A stretch of 37,733 nucleotides of DNA from Oscillospiraceae bacterium (GCA_009787625.1 WQSX01000026.1:1-37733); one strand, 5' to 3'. Positions 14,407-22,184 are shown, numbered from the stretch's first letter. Notes: generated by a model from the sequence alone, not told the origin. Program-made: numbers and translations.

Positions 14407-15516
14407 CTAGTTTATAATTGTGTTTTCAGTTTCAACGTCAAACAGATGAATGTTGTTCATATCCAGAGCTACTTTTATTGAGTCGCCTGTTCTGGATTTT
14501 GTTGTCGGTGCAACACGAGCAGTCATTGTGTTGTCGGTATACTTGATGTAGAGATACACTTCACTACCCATTAGCTCACTGACTTCGACGTATGTTGAAA
14601 TGATTGATTCAGAATTTGCACTCAGGAATGCTTCGTCATCGTATATGTCTTCCGGGCGAACACCGAACTTAACGGGTTTGTCGACGTAGTCGCTCATCAC
14701 GTCTTTAACTTTTTCTGCCGGAATGTAGAGCTTGTCGGATTCGACTTCAAGATAGAACCTATCACCATCTTTTTTGAGCACAGCGTCGATAAAGTTCATC
14801 TGTGGGCTGCCGATAAATCCTGCTACGAACATATTGCATGGGAAGTCGTAGAGGTTTTGCGGTGTGTCAACTTGTTGAACAACAGCGTGGTTCATAACAA
14901 CAATGCGGTCACCCATTGTCATAGCTTCTGTCTGGTCATGTGTGACGTAGACAAACGTTGTTTCAAGTTTTTTGTGGAGCTTAATCAGCTCTGTACGCAT
15001 TGAAGTACGAAGTTTTGCATCGAGGTTTGAGAGTGGCTCGTCAAGCAGGAAAACTGCGGGGTTACGAACCATCGCACGCCCCAGAGCAACACGCTGGCGT
15101 TGGCCGCCTGAAAGTGCTTTTGGTTTTCTGCTGAGCAGATGCTCAATGTCGAGAATCTTTGCGGCTTCACGCACACGCTTGTCAATTTCCGCTTTAGGGG
15201 TGCGAGCGAGCTTAAGTGCAAAAGCCATGTTTTTGTACACAGTCATGTGTGGATATAGCGCATAGTTTTGGAAAACCATCGCTATATCGCGGTTCTTTGG
15301 AGGTACATCGTTTACCAGTTTCTCGCCAATGTAGAGTTCGCCTTTTGAAATTTCTTCGAGTCCTGCAATCATTCTGAGCATTGTTGACTTACCACAACCT
15401 GATGGTCCAACCAAAATTACAAATTCTTTATCAGGTATTTCTAAGCTACAATCGTCAACTGCTAAAACGTCTCCGGGGTAGATTTTCGAGATATTACGAA
15501 TTGATATACTTGCCAT
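14407..15516 (-). CDS. Sugar ABC transporter ATP-binding protein, MsmK/UgpC/MalK type
   Basis: This 369-residue carbohydrate uptake transporter-1 class ATPase has an N-terminal nucleotide-binding domain and a C-terminal regulatory OB-fold (TOBE) domain. Walker A is GPSGCGKST (37-45), the signature ALSGGQRQR begins near 135, Walker B is FLLDEP, and the H-loop is YVTHDQTEAMT near 190. The C-terminus has the FGVRPEDIYDDEAF segment typical of the family. No permease or sugar-binding gene adjoins it. In Firmicutes a single MsmK-like ATPase often energises several distant sugar importers, which is likely here. The start is the ATG at 15516 after GGAGGAAGCAATTCT; the ATG at 15540 would include that ribosome site in the protein. 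Confidence 0.93.
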   Translation of the reverse strand: MASISIRNISKIYPGDVLAVDDCSLEIPDKEFVILVGPSGCGKSTMLRMIAGLEEISKGELYIGEKLVNDVPPKNRDIAMVFQNYALYPHMTVYKNMAFALKLARTPKAEIDKRVREAAKILDIEHLLSRKPKALSGGQRQRVALGRAMVRNPAVFLLDEPLSNLDAKLRTSMRTELIKLHKKLETTFVYVTHDQTEAMTMGDRIVVMNHAVVQQVDTPQNLYDFPCNMFVAGFIGSPQMNFIDAVLKKDGDRFYLEVESDKLYIPAEKVKDVMSDYVDKPVKFGVRPEDIYDDEAFLSANSESIISTYVEVSELMGSEVYLYIKYTDNTMTARVAPTTKSRTGDSIKVALDMNNIHLFDVETENTIIN

Positions 15517-15558
15517 AGAATTGCTTCCTCCATGCATCATTTTTATTGATAATATCTA

Positions 15559-15586
15559 ATTATAGCAAAAAAAATACCATAGTCAA
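15559..15586 (-). promoter_or_regulatory. Predicted promoter of the msmK-like gene
   Basis: On the minus strand TTGACT (15581-15586) and a perfect TATAAT (15559-15564) are separated by 16 bases, about 43 bases before the ATG at 15516. Confidence 0.65.
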
Positions 15587-15648
15587 GAACAAAATTGAAA
15601 CTTCTGAATATTTTTTTGTAACTTTTCGTCATTTTTAGGGCACATTCA

Positions 15649-17514
15649 TTACACTTTGTTACTTTTAGGTCTAATCAGGCATTTTTTTCCATAACCGATT
15701 AAATCCTCTCTGCCGGCATCTTTGAGAGCTTTAATGACAATTGGGCGGTTTTTTGGATTTTTCCATTGCAGAAGCGCGCGCTGAATTGTCTTTTCTGACT
15801 TCGTGCGCGGGACATGGACAGACTTCATCGTTCTTGGGTCAATACCTGTGTAATACATACATGTTGAAAGTGTTCCCGGAGTTGGATAAAAGTCCTGCAC
15901 CTGCTCCGGTTGCCTACCCTTTGAATGCAAATATTCTGCAAGTTCTATCGCATCATGTATTGAGCTCCCGGGATGTGAAGAGATTAAATATGGCACGAGA
16001 AATTGATTTTTTTCATATCTCTTATTTAGCTTTACATATTTTTCAGTGAATTTTTCGTATACGGCATTTTTAGGCTTGCCCATGTAGTATAGAACATTAT
16101 CGGAGCAATGTTCAGGTGCGACTTTGAGCTGACCTGAAATATGATTTTTTACAAGCTCCGGGAAAAATTCTCCACTTTTATCGAGCATCATAAAATCGAA
16201 CCTTATACCGGAGCGCACAAAAACTTTTTTCACTCCATCTATAGTCGCAACTTTTCTCAGAAGTTTTAAATAGTCTTTATGGTCTGTGTCGAGGTTCTCG
16301 CACGGCTCGGCAAGACATGATTTATCTTTGCAAAGACCATGTTTAATCTGCTTCTTGCACGCAGGCCGCCTAAAGTTCGCTGTGGGGCCACCGACATCGT
16401 GTACATATCCCTTAAAGAGAGGATGATTGACAAAACTCCGAACCTCACCTACAACAGATTCATGACTTCGCGATGCAACCATTTTCCCTTGATGAAACGC
16501 AAGAGCGCAGTAGTTGCAGTCGCCAAAGCACCCCCTATTGTGAATTACCGAAAACCGCACCTCATCAATGGCAGAAACACCACCTAAATTCTCGTACATG
16601 GGGTGAACTTCGCGAGTAAACGGCAGTGCGTATATTTTATCAAGCTCCTCCTGTGTCATAGGCACTTGCGGTGGATTTATAACGAGTGTCTTACCTTCAG
16701 AGCGCTGAGTTATCGTTCTTCCACGAATCGGGTCATGCTCTTCATGTTGTAGCATTGTCGCTTCTGCGTATGCGCGTTTGTCCTTTGCCACTTTTTCATA
16801 AGATGCACACTCGATTTTATCAAAACACCCACCGTCTGCGGGCGGCACCCTCTTTTCTAAAGAGGGCGGTCCCGAAGGGTCGGGTGTTTTGTTACAATCG
16901 ACTATTACATACCCAGTTCCACGCACGTTTGTTATATCGCCTATTTTCTCCCCTGCCGCAAGCCTTTTTGCTATACTCGTAATCGCCGCTTCGCCCATTC
17001 CATATACAAGCAAGTCGGCTGTGCTGTCAAAAAGAATACTGCGGCGCACCTTGTCATCCCAATAGTCGTAATGAGCAAAGCGGCGAAGTGACGCCTCAAG
17101 CCCGCCAATAATTATAGGTAAATCGGGAAACGCTTCCCGAACCAGTTTTGAATAGACCGTCACAGCCCTATCGGGGCGCAAACCTGCCTTTTTCCCGGGA
17201 GAATAATAGTCATCACTACGCTTTCGCTTAGAAGCCGTATAGTGGGCAACCATAGAATCAAGATTCCCTGCGCTGATAAGAGCCGCATACCGAGGCCGGC
17301 GCATCTCTAGTATTTGCTCCGGGCTATGGAATAAAGGCTGAGCTAAAACAGCCACCCGAAATCCGTGTGACTCAAGTACCCGCCCTATGACTGAAGCACC
17401 AAAACTGGGATGGTCAACATATGCATCCCCTGTAATAAGCAAAAAATCATAGTAATACATATCACGGCGAAGCATATCCTCTCGTGATACGGGCAAAAAA
17501 TCAAACTCAGTCAA
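15649..17514 (-). CDS. ygiQ: YgiQ-family radical SAM protein
   Basis: This 621-residue protein of the YgiQ/UPF0313 family should bind a [4Fe-4S] cluster and S-adenosylmethionine; the reaction is not established. The N-terminus matches relatives (FDFLPVSREDM, then LLITGDAYVDHPSFGASVIG). The radical SAM cysteines are in NRGCFGDCNYCAL (CxxxCxxC). Other family blocks are DVGGPTANFRRPAC, LKVAPEHCSDNVLYYMGKP, LIPY-like FLVPYLISSHPGSS and VQDFYPTPGTLSTCMYYTG. The start is TTG at 17514 after AGAAGGAGAG; the longer GTG version would run into repeat copy F. An extra segment at about residues 208-232 (TPDPSGPPSLEKRVPPADGG) coincides with a DNA palindrome and looks inserted in frame. Confidence 0.92.
   Translation of the reverse strand: MTEFDFLPVSREDMLRRDMYYYDFLLITGDAYVDHPSFGASVIGRVLESHGFRVAVLAQPLFHSPEQILEMRRPRYAALISAGNLDSMVAHYTASKRKRSDDYYSPGKKAGLRPDRAVTVYSKLVREAFPDLPIIIGGLEASLRRFAHYDYWDDKVRRSILFDSTADLLVYGMGEAAITSIAKRLAAGEKIGDITNVRGTGYVIVDCNKTPDPSGPPSLEKRVPPADGGCFDKIECASYEKVAKDKRAYAEATMLQHEEHDPIRGRTITQRSEGKTLVINPPQVPMTQEELDKIYALPFTREVHPMYENLGGVSAIDEVRFSVIHNRGCFGDCNYCALAFHQGKMVASRSHESVVGEVRSFVNHPLFKGYVHDVGGPTANFRRPACKKQIKHGLCKDKSCLAEPCENLDTDHKDYLKLLRKVATIDGVKKVFVRSGIRFDFMMLDKSGEFFPELVKNHISGQLKVAPEHCSDNVLYYMGKPKNAVYEKFTEKYVKLNKRYEKNQFLVPYLISSHPGSSIHDAIELAEYLHSKGRQPEQVQDFYPTPGTLSTCMYYTGIDPRTMKSVHVPRTKSEKTIQRALLQWKNPKNRPIVIKALKDAGREDLIGYGKKCLIRPKSNKV
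16821..16891. repeat. Palindromic repeat inserted in frame within ygiQ
   Basis: The outer stem CAAAACACCC (16821-16830) pairs with GGGTGTTTTG (16882-16891). Inside are three small hairpins: CCGTCTGCGGGCGG, CCCTCTTTTCTAAAGAGGG (16848-16866) and CCCGAAGGG, giving a cloverleaf-like layout. Translated on the minus strand it gives a Pro-rich loop in the YgiQ protein without disrupting the frame. The Escherichia coli homologue, as I recall it, has no matching Pro-rich block here. Confidence 0.65.
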
Positions 17515-17540
17515 AATAACTCTCCTTCTGCTACGGGTAA

Positions 17541-17693
17541 GCAGAAGATGGGCTGTTTGCACAGATCTTATCTGTAGGGGCGAACTGTGTTCGCCCGCGT
17601 ACGGTGTGGTTCCACGTTGTATATTGTGGTTTTCCCAAACGGGCGAACACAGTTCGCCCCTACAAAAAGTGTAGCAAATTGCCCATCTTCTGC
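17541..17693 (+). repeat. Long palindrome, family 1-like copy F, core replaced by another palindrome
   Basis: The outer arms GCAGAAGATGGGCTGTTTGC (17541-17560) and GCAAATTGCCCATCTTCTGC (17674-17693) are nearly the same as those of copy B. The conserved apical core is missing. In its place is a different 24-bp inverted repeat starting GTAGGGGCGAACTGTG (17574-17597) and repeated inverted at 17640-17663. It fills the gap between ygiQ and the phosphatase/GNAT gene, ending 5 bases from the latter's stop codon. Confidence 0.75.
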
Positions 17694-17697
17694 GGAG

Positions 17698-18792
17698 TTA
17701 CGGTGAAATAAACTCGTTGCGGATATCTTTTTCCATCACGCATAATTCGTCTGACGCATCGAGTACCTCAAAGCCGTATTTTAAGAAAAAGTTCACACCC
17801 GGATTTCCGGAAGGTAGTTCTATGCGCAGTTTTTCCCTGCCTAAATGGCGAAATACAGAAATTGCAACCCCCAGAAGCTGTACGCCGTAGTTTCGCTTTC
17901 TGTGCTGCGGCACAACATGAACATAGCTCATCCAGCCATAATTTCGCTGTTTCTCTCTAATTGTATCAAGCCCTAAAATACCAATTGGCTCGTCTCCCAA
18001 ATGTGCGGCAAACTGCTTATCTACATAAGCTCTTTTACCCGCCTTAGCTCTAAAAATCTTGAGAAGTGATTCACTGGCGACCTCGCTCAATGGCTGATAA
18101 CGCAAGTTTTCGGAAATGCGCTTTTTGCCCTCTCTCCACCATCTTTGATGTGCGAATGTGCTTGTCTCATCGGTCAAATGCGAGTTGTCATTATGGTACT
18201 CCACCTTTAGCTCGCCATTTTCGTAAATGAGCATGGCAACTGCGGTGTTGTCGCAATACTTTTGAGTATTTGTCTCCTCGGACGGAATCCCAAACAACCT
18301 GCACATTAGTGAACGTATGGCAAAGCCGTGTGAAAAACAGGCTATAGTCTCACCATTGTGCTCCTCCGCCGCCGCAGTTAGGAAGTTATACATACGATTT
18401 TGCACATTTTCGTAAGGTTCGCTGTCCTCCACTGACCACTTAGCAGGGTCACGTTCAAAATTGCGTGACATATCGGGGTAGGCATGTTCAATATCGCCCC
18501 ATGCCTTATCTTCCCACTCTCCCATGCTAACTTCGCGCAAATCTGCTGTGGTACTGATGTCCATGCTTCGCGGCTCGCTGATGGCGGTTGCAGTGATGCA
18601 AGTTCTGGAAAGATCACTTGAGTAAATGTGGTCTATCTGTTCATTTTTAAAGCGATCTCGCAGCTGTTTTATTTGAAGATAACCCCTGCCCGTTATGAGT
18701 CCGTTATAATGCCCGTGGGCACGGCGGTAAATGTTCCCTTCAGCTTCAGCATGTCGAATAAGATATATTTTTGTCAGTTTGAATTCATTCAA
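17698..18792 (-). CDS. Histidine phosphatase and GNAT acetyltransferase fusion protein
   Basis: The 364-residue product joins two domains. Residues about 1-200 form a histidine phosphatase (phosphoglycerate-mutase-like) domain with the catalytic KIYLIRHAEAEGN (8-20), an SSDLSRTCITA segment, and the second histidine in ACFSHGFAIRSLM near 151-163. Residues about 215-360 form a GNAT N-acetyltransferase domain, with the acetyl-CoA-binding V-V-P-Q-H-R-K-R-N-Y-G-V-Q-L-L segment and LPSGNPGVNFFLKYGFEV. Substrates of both are unknown. Its ATG overlaps the pyrD stop in an ATGA arrangement, so it is translationally coupled to pyrD and co-expressed with pyrimidine synthesis. A role in nucleotide or small-molecule dephosphorylation and acetylation would be inference. 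Confidence 0.88.
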   Translation of the reverse strand: MNEFKLTKIYLIRHAEAEGNIYRRAHGHYNGLITGRGYLQIKQLRDRFKNEQIDHIYSSDLSRTCITATAISEPRSMDISTTADLREVSMGEWEDKAWGDIEHAYPDMSRNFERDPAKWSVEDSEPYENVQNRMYNFLTAAAEEHNGETIACFSHGFAIRSLMCRLFGIPSEETNTQKYCDNTAVAMLIYENGELKVEYHNDNSHLTDETSTFAHQRWWREGKKRISENLRYQPLSEVASESLLKIFRAKAGKRAYVDKQFAAHLGDEPIGILGLDTIREKQRNYGWMSYVHVVPQHRKRNYGVQLLGVAISVFRHLGREKLRIELPSGNPGVNFFLKYGFEVLDASDELCVMEKDIRNEFISP

Positions 18793-19700
18793 AATAAATC
18801 TACCTTCCCTGTCAGCTCTTTTGCAGAGCTTATGGCGTTATTATCTAAAAACTCATCCATCTGAGATATTATATCAATCGGGGCGTAGGGATTGTGAAAA
18901 CATGCTGTTCCGACACCTATGAGATTTGCACCCGCGAGCATCATCTCTATTGCATCGTCTCCGCTCTCTACTCCACCCATGCCTAAAATTGGGATTTTCA
19001 CATTTGAGGCAACTTGCCATACCATTCTCACGGCTATGGGTAAAACCGCAGGACCCGAAAGTCCGCCGACATTGTTTGCGAGTATCGGCTTTCTCGTGCG
19101 GATATCGATTTTCATACCGAGAACTGTGTTGATAAGTGAAATTGCATCGGCTCCCGCATCTTCCGCCGCCTTGGCAACTGTTCCTATGTCTGTCACATTT
19201 GGTGAGAGCTTAATCATCGCTGGTGTTTTTGTCTTTTCCCGAACTGCCTTTGTGACTGCTGCAACGCTCTCAGGTGACGTACCAAAAGCAATGCCACCTG
19301 CTTTTACGTTGGGGCAAGAGACGTTTACTTCTATTATATCGGTATTTCCATTTGATAGTTTTTCCGCCATTTCGGCATATTCTTCTATCGTATTGCCTGA
19401 GATGTTTGCTATTATGACCGTATTTGATTTTCGTAGAAACGGAAGTTCATCTGTGATAAAAGCGTCTATTCCCGGATTTTGCAGACCGACACTGTTCAGT
19501 ATTCCCATAGGCGTTTCGGCAATTCTTGGTGGGTTGTTACCCTCGCGTGGCTTGGCTGTCAGACCTTTGACACAGATTCCGCCGAGTTTTGATAGGTCGT
19601 AAAACTCTGCATATTCCCTGCCGAATCCAAATGTTCCCGATGCTGTGACAATCGGATTTTTAAATTCAATTCCTGCAAAATTTATTTTTAAATCAGCCAT
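18789..19700 (-). CDS. pyrD: Dihydroorotate dehydrogenase B (NAD+), catalytic subunit
   Basis: This FMN enzyme oxidises dihydroorotate to orotate in de novo pyrimidine synthesis and passes electrons to PyrK. The 303-residue length fits class 1B. Visible features are the FMN/substrate segment GILNSVGLQNPG (67-78), the active-site NVSCPN with C129 as the class 1 catalytic base, and the phosphate-binding GGLSGPA. GMGGVESGDDAIEMMLAGA near the C-terminus completes the barrel. The start is the ATG at 19700, which overlaps the pyrK stop by 8 bp and follows GCGAGGAAAA; an earlier ATG (19718) would put that ribosome site inside the gene. It is coupled to pyrK upstream and to the phosphatase/GNAT gene downstream. 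Confidence 0.96.
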   Translation of the reverse strand: MADLKINFAGIEFKNPIVTASGTFGFGREYAEFYDLSKLGGICVKGLTAKPREGNNPPRIAETPMGILNSVGLQNPGIDAFITDELPFLRKSNTVIIANISGNTIEEYAEMAEKLSNGNTDIIEVNVSCPNVKAGGIAFGTSPESVAAVTKAVREKTKTPAMIKLSPNVTDIGTVAKAAEDAGADAISLINTVLGMKIDIRTRKPILANNVGGLSGPAVLPIAVRMVWQVASNVKIPILGMGGVESGDDAIEMMLAGANLIGVGTACFHNPYAPIDIISQMDEFLDNNAISSAKELTGKVDLF

Positions 19701-20478
19701 ATATTTTCCTCGCATCATAGACAGGGCCGTCTATGCATACTCTTGTCATTTTTTCTGTGCCGTCTATTGTCGTTGCACAGGCGCATACAAGACATGCACC
19801 GACACCGCAGCCCATGCGTTCTTCCATTGACACCTGACATGGCACACCAAATTTTGCGGAGATTTTTGCGACTGCCTCTTGCATTTTATGCGGTCCACAT
19901 GACATAACTACGTCATACCCGCCTTTTTTAAGCAATCTTTCAAGCGGCGAGGTCACCTGCCCAAGTTCACCTGCACTGCCGTCATCTGTCATAATATGCA
20001 CTTCATCGCATATTTTTTCAAACTCAGCTTTTAAAATCACATCACCGGCAGAGCGAAAACCAAGTATTGCTGTCACTGCCGCTTTTTCCTCACTTTTTGC
20101 ATGCTCCGCAACGTAGAGCATGGGTGGCGTGCCGATGCCACCGCCTACTACAATTATAGTATTCGCTCGGTTTTTATTAGTCTGAAATGTAAAACCATTA
20201 CCCAACGAACCGAGTATGTCGAGCGATACATTCGCTTGTTGCGTTGAAAGCCACTTCGTACCTTCACCCTTGACTTCAAAAACAATGCGAACAGCTTCAC
20301 CGCTCACACTGCAAATGCTTATAGGCCTGCGAAGCAAATGCTTATCTCCGCATTTTATATGCAAAAATTGCCCCGGCTTGGTTTCACTTACTAAAGACTC
20401 AGAGTTTACAATAATTGAATGCACGGAGTCCGTTAATTTTTTGTTTTCTAAAATTTTGCATTCGTACACGTTTGGCAT
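19693..20478 (-). CDS. pyrK: Dihydroorotate dehydrogenase B (NAD+), electron transfer subunit
   Basis: This 261-residue FAD and [2Fe-2S] protein transfers electrons from PyrD to NAD+. The FAD-binding LLRRPISICSV (48-58) is followed by the nucleotide-binding VVGGGIGTPPMLY (110-122). The [2Fe-2S] cysteines are C224, C229, C232 and C248 in the pattern CGVGACLVC...C. An extra cysteine (C234) follows the third ligand. The ATG at 20478 has GGGG about 9 bases upstream. It is the first gene of the pyrK-pyrD-phosphatase/GNAT operon and its promoter abuts that of the divergent purO-like gene. Confidence 0.95.
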   Translation of the reverse strand: MPNVYECKILENKKLTDSVHSIIVNSESLVSETKPGQFLHIKCGDKHLLRRPISICSVSGEAVRIVFEVKGEGTKWLSTQQANVSLDILGSLGNGFTFQTNKNRANTIIVVGGGIGTPPMLYVAEHAKSEEKAAVTAILGFRSAGDVILKAEFEKICDEVHIMTDDGSAGELGQVTSPLERLLKKGGYDVVMSCGPHKMQEAVAKISAKFGVPCQVSMEERMGCGVGACLVCACATTIDGTEKMTRVCIDGPVYDARKIYG

Positions 20479-20507
20479 AAATGTACCCCAACATTTTTAT
20501 TTATTTT

Positions 20508-20559
20508 ATTATAAACTATTTGTCTGCTATTTACAACCATGTTGTCATTATTGTATAAT
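20508..20559. promoter_or_regulatory. Divergent promoters of pyrK and the purO-like gene sharing one -35 hexamer
   Basis: The hexamer at 20531-20536 reads TTACAA on the plus strand and TTGTAA on the minus strand. Exactly 17 bases to its right is a perfect TATAAT (20554-20559) facing purO. Exactly 17 bases to its left is a perfect minus-strand TATAAT (20508-20513) facing pyrK. Both -35 matches are weak, both -10 matches are perfect. RNA polymerase could occupy only one at a time. No PyrR-type attenuator or purine riboswitch is visible in the 120-bp gap. Confidence 0.6.
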
Positions 20560-20598
20560 AACCCTCGGTAACTAAAAACTGAATGGAGACACATTATT

Positions 20599-21306
20599 GT
20601 GATAAAAAATCTTGATGAATTCTTGTATAGCAACCCATATCCCGGGCGGGGTATTTTGATTGGGCGTAGTGAAGATGGGCTGCGCGGAATTGTTCTTTAC
20701 TTCATTATGGGGCGAAGTGCAAATAGCCGAAATCGTTTATTTGAGCGAACCATTGACGGGATTCGTACTACTGCGTGTGATGCAAGCAAGGTCACTAACC
20801 CCGAACTTATCATTTACAACCCTGTGCGCATGGTCGATGGTCAACTCATCGTGACAAACGGCGACCAGACAGATACCATTGCAAACCACTTAAAAGAAGG
20901 TTTCAGCTTTCACGCCGCATTGCACACTCGTGAGTTCGAACCTGATGCACCGAATTATACGCCGCGCATTTCAGGACTTGTTCAGCCGTGCGGCTCTTAT
21001 GTGCTCTCCATTCTAAAAACACTCTCAGGCAACCCAAACCACTGCCAGCGGTCATTTTTTGAATATTCAAGCGCCGTCCCCGGCCTTGGTCATTTCATAT
21101 CGACATATGAATCGGATGGGAATCCTCTCCCCTCATTCGCCGGCGAGCCGATACCTGTGCATATAAAAGATGCAAGTGGGTTGGAACAATTTGCACAAAA
21201 CATATGGAATTCCCTAAATGACGAAAACAAAGTTTCGCTCTACGCCAGAGAAACAAACTACAGAACAGGCGACGTGAACGACTTGATTATGAATAAATAT
21301 GCTTAG
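20599..21306 (+). CDS. IMP cyclohydrolase-like protein (PurO family)
   Basis: This 235-residue protein resembles archaeal-type IMP cyclohydrolase PurO, which closes FAICAR to IMP in the last purine synthesis step, and the PurO-like proteins of some Clostridia. Recognisable features are the opening N-P-Y-P-G-R-G-I-L-I-G, the MGRSANSRNR segment near 38-47, NPVR and the TNGDQTDTI stretch near 87-95, and the later TPRISG segment with PGLGHFISTY. The start is GTG at 20599 after GGAGACACATTATT. It is divergent from the pyrimidine operon. I cannot tell from sequence whether it is the cell's main IMP cyclohydrolase or a paralogue. It is the last host gene before the mobile element. Confidence 0.78.
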   Translation: MIKNLDEFLYSNPYPGRGILIGRSEDGLRGIVLYFIMGRSANSRNRLFERTIDGIRTTACDASKVTNPELIIYNPVRMVDGQLIVTNGDQTDTIANHLKEGFSFHAALHTREFEPDAPNYTPRISGLVQPCGSYVLSILKTLSGNPNHCQRSFFEYSSAVPGLGHFISTYESDGNPLPSFAGEPIPVHIKDASGLEQFAQNIWNSLNDENKVSLYARETNYRTGDVNDLIMNKYA

Positions 21307-21409
21307 AGCGGCAAAAAATGAGAATTGGAGAGCGGGCGACCGGGGACATCTCTCTACAATGTACAACACCCCCAAACCATTGAAACCATGGAGCTAACCT
21401 ACACACAAT

Positions 21410-21445
21410 ACATCGCCTTTAACGAAAAAGGGCGGTGTTTTTGTT
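21410..21445 (+). terminator. Intrinsic terminator near the ICE left end
   Basis: ACATCGCCTTT (21410-21420) pairs with AAGGGCGGTGT (21428-21438) over 11 bases, with G-U pairs, and a TTTTTGTTT tract follows. It would stop transcripts coming from the purO-like gene or from the edge of the element. Confidence 0.7.
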
Positions 21446-21583
21446 TGCTCAGTCAAGCTTATGTTTCTTAACCCAAATATGATTATACCACAAAAAAGCA
21501 ACAATAGTGAAAGAAAAATTTAAACCGTGTTGAATGGAATAACTAAAGCACAACCAAGAGAATAAACCATCAGAACCCAAAAC

Positions 21584-21614
21584 AGCCGGAAGCCTAAAAA
21601 CCTCCGGCTATTTT
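21584..21614 (+). terminator. Hairpin ahead of the HTH gene
   Basis: AGCCGGA (21584-21590) pairs with TCCGGCT (21603-21609), with ATTTTC after it. It ends about 20 bases before the GAAAGGAAAA ribosome site of the HTH gene, a placement repeated before several other ICE genes. Confidence 0.55.
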
Positions 21615-21644
21615 CACGCCCAAAAACGAAAGGAAAACACCAAA

Positions 21645-22184
21645 ATGTCAAAAATCAAACTAGAAAGAAACGAATACCCAACAGCAGAAAAATACTACCT
21701 AATAGATAACGAACTAACACTAAGAGCAAAAGGACTACTAACCCAACTAAGAGCAATCCCCGAAACCCTAGACTTCAATTTAAAATCCCTAACGCACCTA
21801 ACAAAAGACGAAATCCACTCAATCCGCTCCGCAACAAACGAACTCGAATCCCTCGGCTACCTAAACCGCTATCAAAAAAGAGGAATAAACGGGCAGTTCC
21901 TACCTGTAGAATACACAATCTACGACCGCCCACAAGATAACCCCATTTACTGCGCTGAGTTCAATATCCCAATATTCGACGATGACGAGACAGAAGCCGA
22001 TGAAGAAAGCTGGGATATAGATGATTACGATGACTCGTACTTAACCGAAGATTGGGAAGAGGAAGAATCAAAAAGCACAGAACAAAATGATGAATACACA
22101 CACATCCGCAAAATAATGGAGCTAATGGACAAAATCTTTGAAGAACTCCTCGAAAACGCAAAAACCAAAGCAAAAGCCAATTAA
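21645..22184 (+). CDS. Helix-turn-helix protein, replication-initiator/DnaD-like, ICE-encoded
   Basis: The 179-residue product opens with a winged-helix-like domain: YYLIDNELTLRAKGLLTQLRAIPETLDFNLKSL, here split as NELTLRAKGLLTQLRAIP (about 23-40) and a recognition-helix region TKDEIHSIRSATNELESLGYLNR (about 53-75), then EYTIYDRPQ. This layout is shared by small Rep/HTH proteins of Firmicutes ICEs and phages. The rest is very acidic, with runs of D and E (about 110-150), and ends in a helical KIMELMDKIFEELLENAKTKAK segment. The ATG follows GAAAGGAAAACACCAAA. A role in element replication or regulation is inferred from family resemblance only. Confidence 0.65.
   Translation: MSKIKLERNEYPTAEKYYLIDNELTLRAKGLLTQLRAIPETLDFNLKSLTHLTKDEIHSIRSATNELESLGYLNRYQKRGINGQFLPVEYTIYDRPQDNPIYCAEFNIPIFDDDETEADEESWDIDDYDDSYLTEDWEEEESKSTEQNDEYTHIRKIMELMDKIFEELLENAKTKAKAN

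Larger units (their letters stand above)
21307..21644. other. Gene-free junction between host chromosome and ICE
   Basis: This stretch holds two hairpins (21410-21438 and 21584-21609) and a short open frame ending at 21472 (MELTYTQYIAFN from the ATG at 21388), which crosses the first hairpin and has no convincing ribosome site. I take it as non-coding or as a gene relic. The left end of the ICE should be here, but no repeat identifies it. Confidence 0.5.

Noticed and set aside
18919..19602. 227-codon plus-strand open frame antisense to pyrD
   Set aside because: It is a mirror frame of a well-conserved enzyme gene, without family motifs or a ribosome site.
21320..21472. Short open frames in the host-ICE junction (MELTYTQYIAFN...)
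   Set aside because: They cross a terminator hairpin, lack a ribosome site and have no recognisable homologue. A gene relic is possible but unsupported.
21307..21644. Search for tRNA gene or attL core as integration site
   Set aside because: No cloverleaf or short direct repeat could be identified without the right end of the element, so no attachment site is reported.
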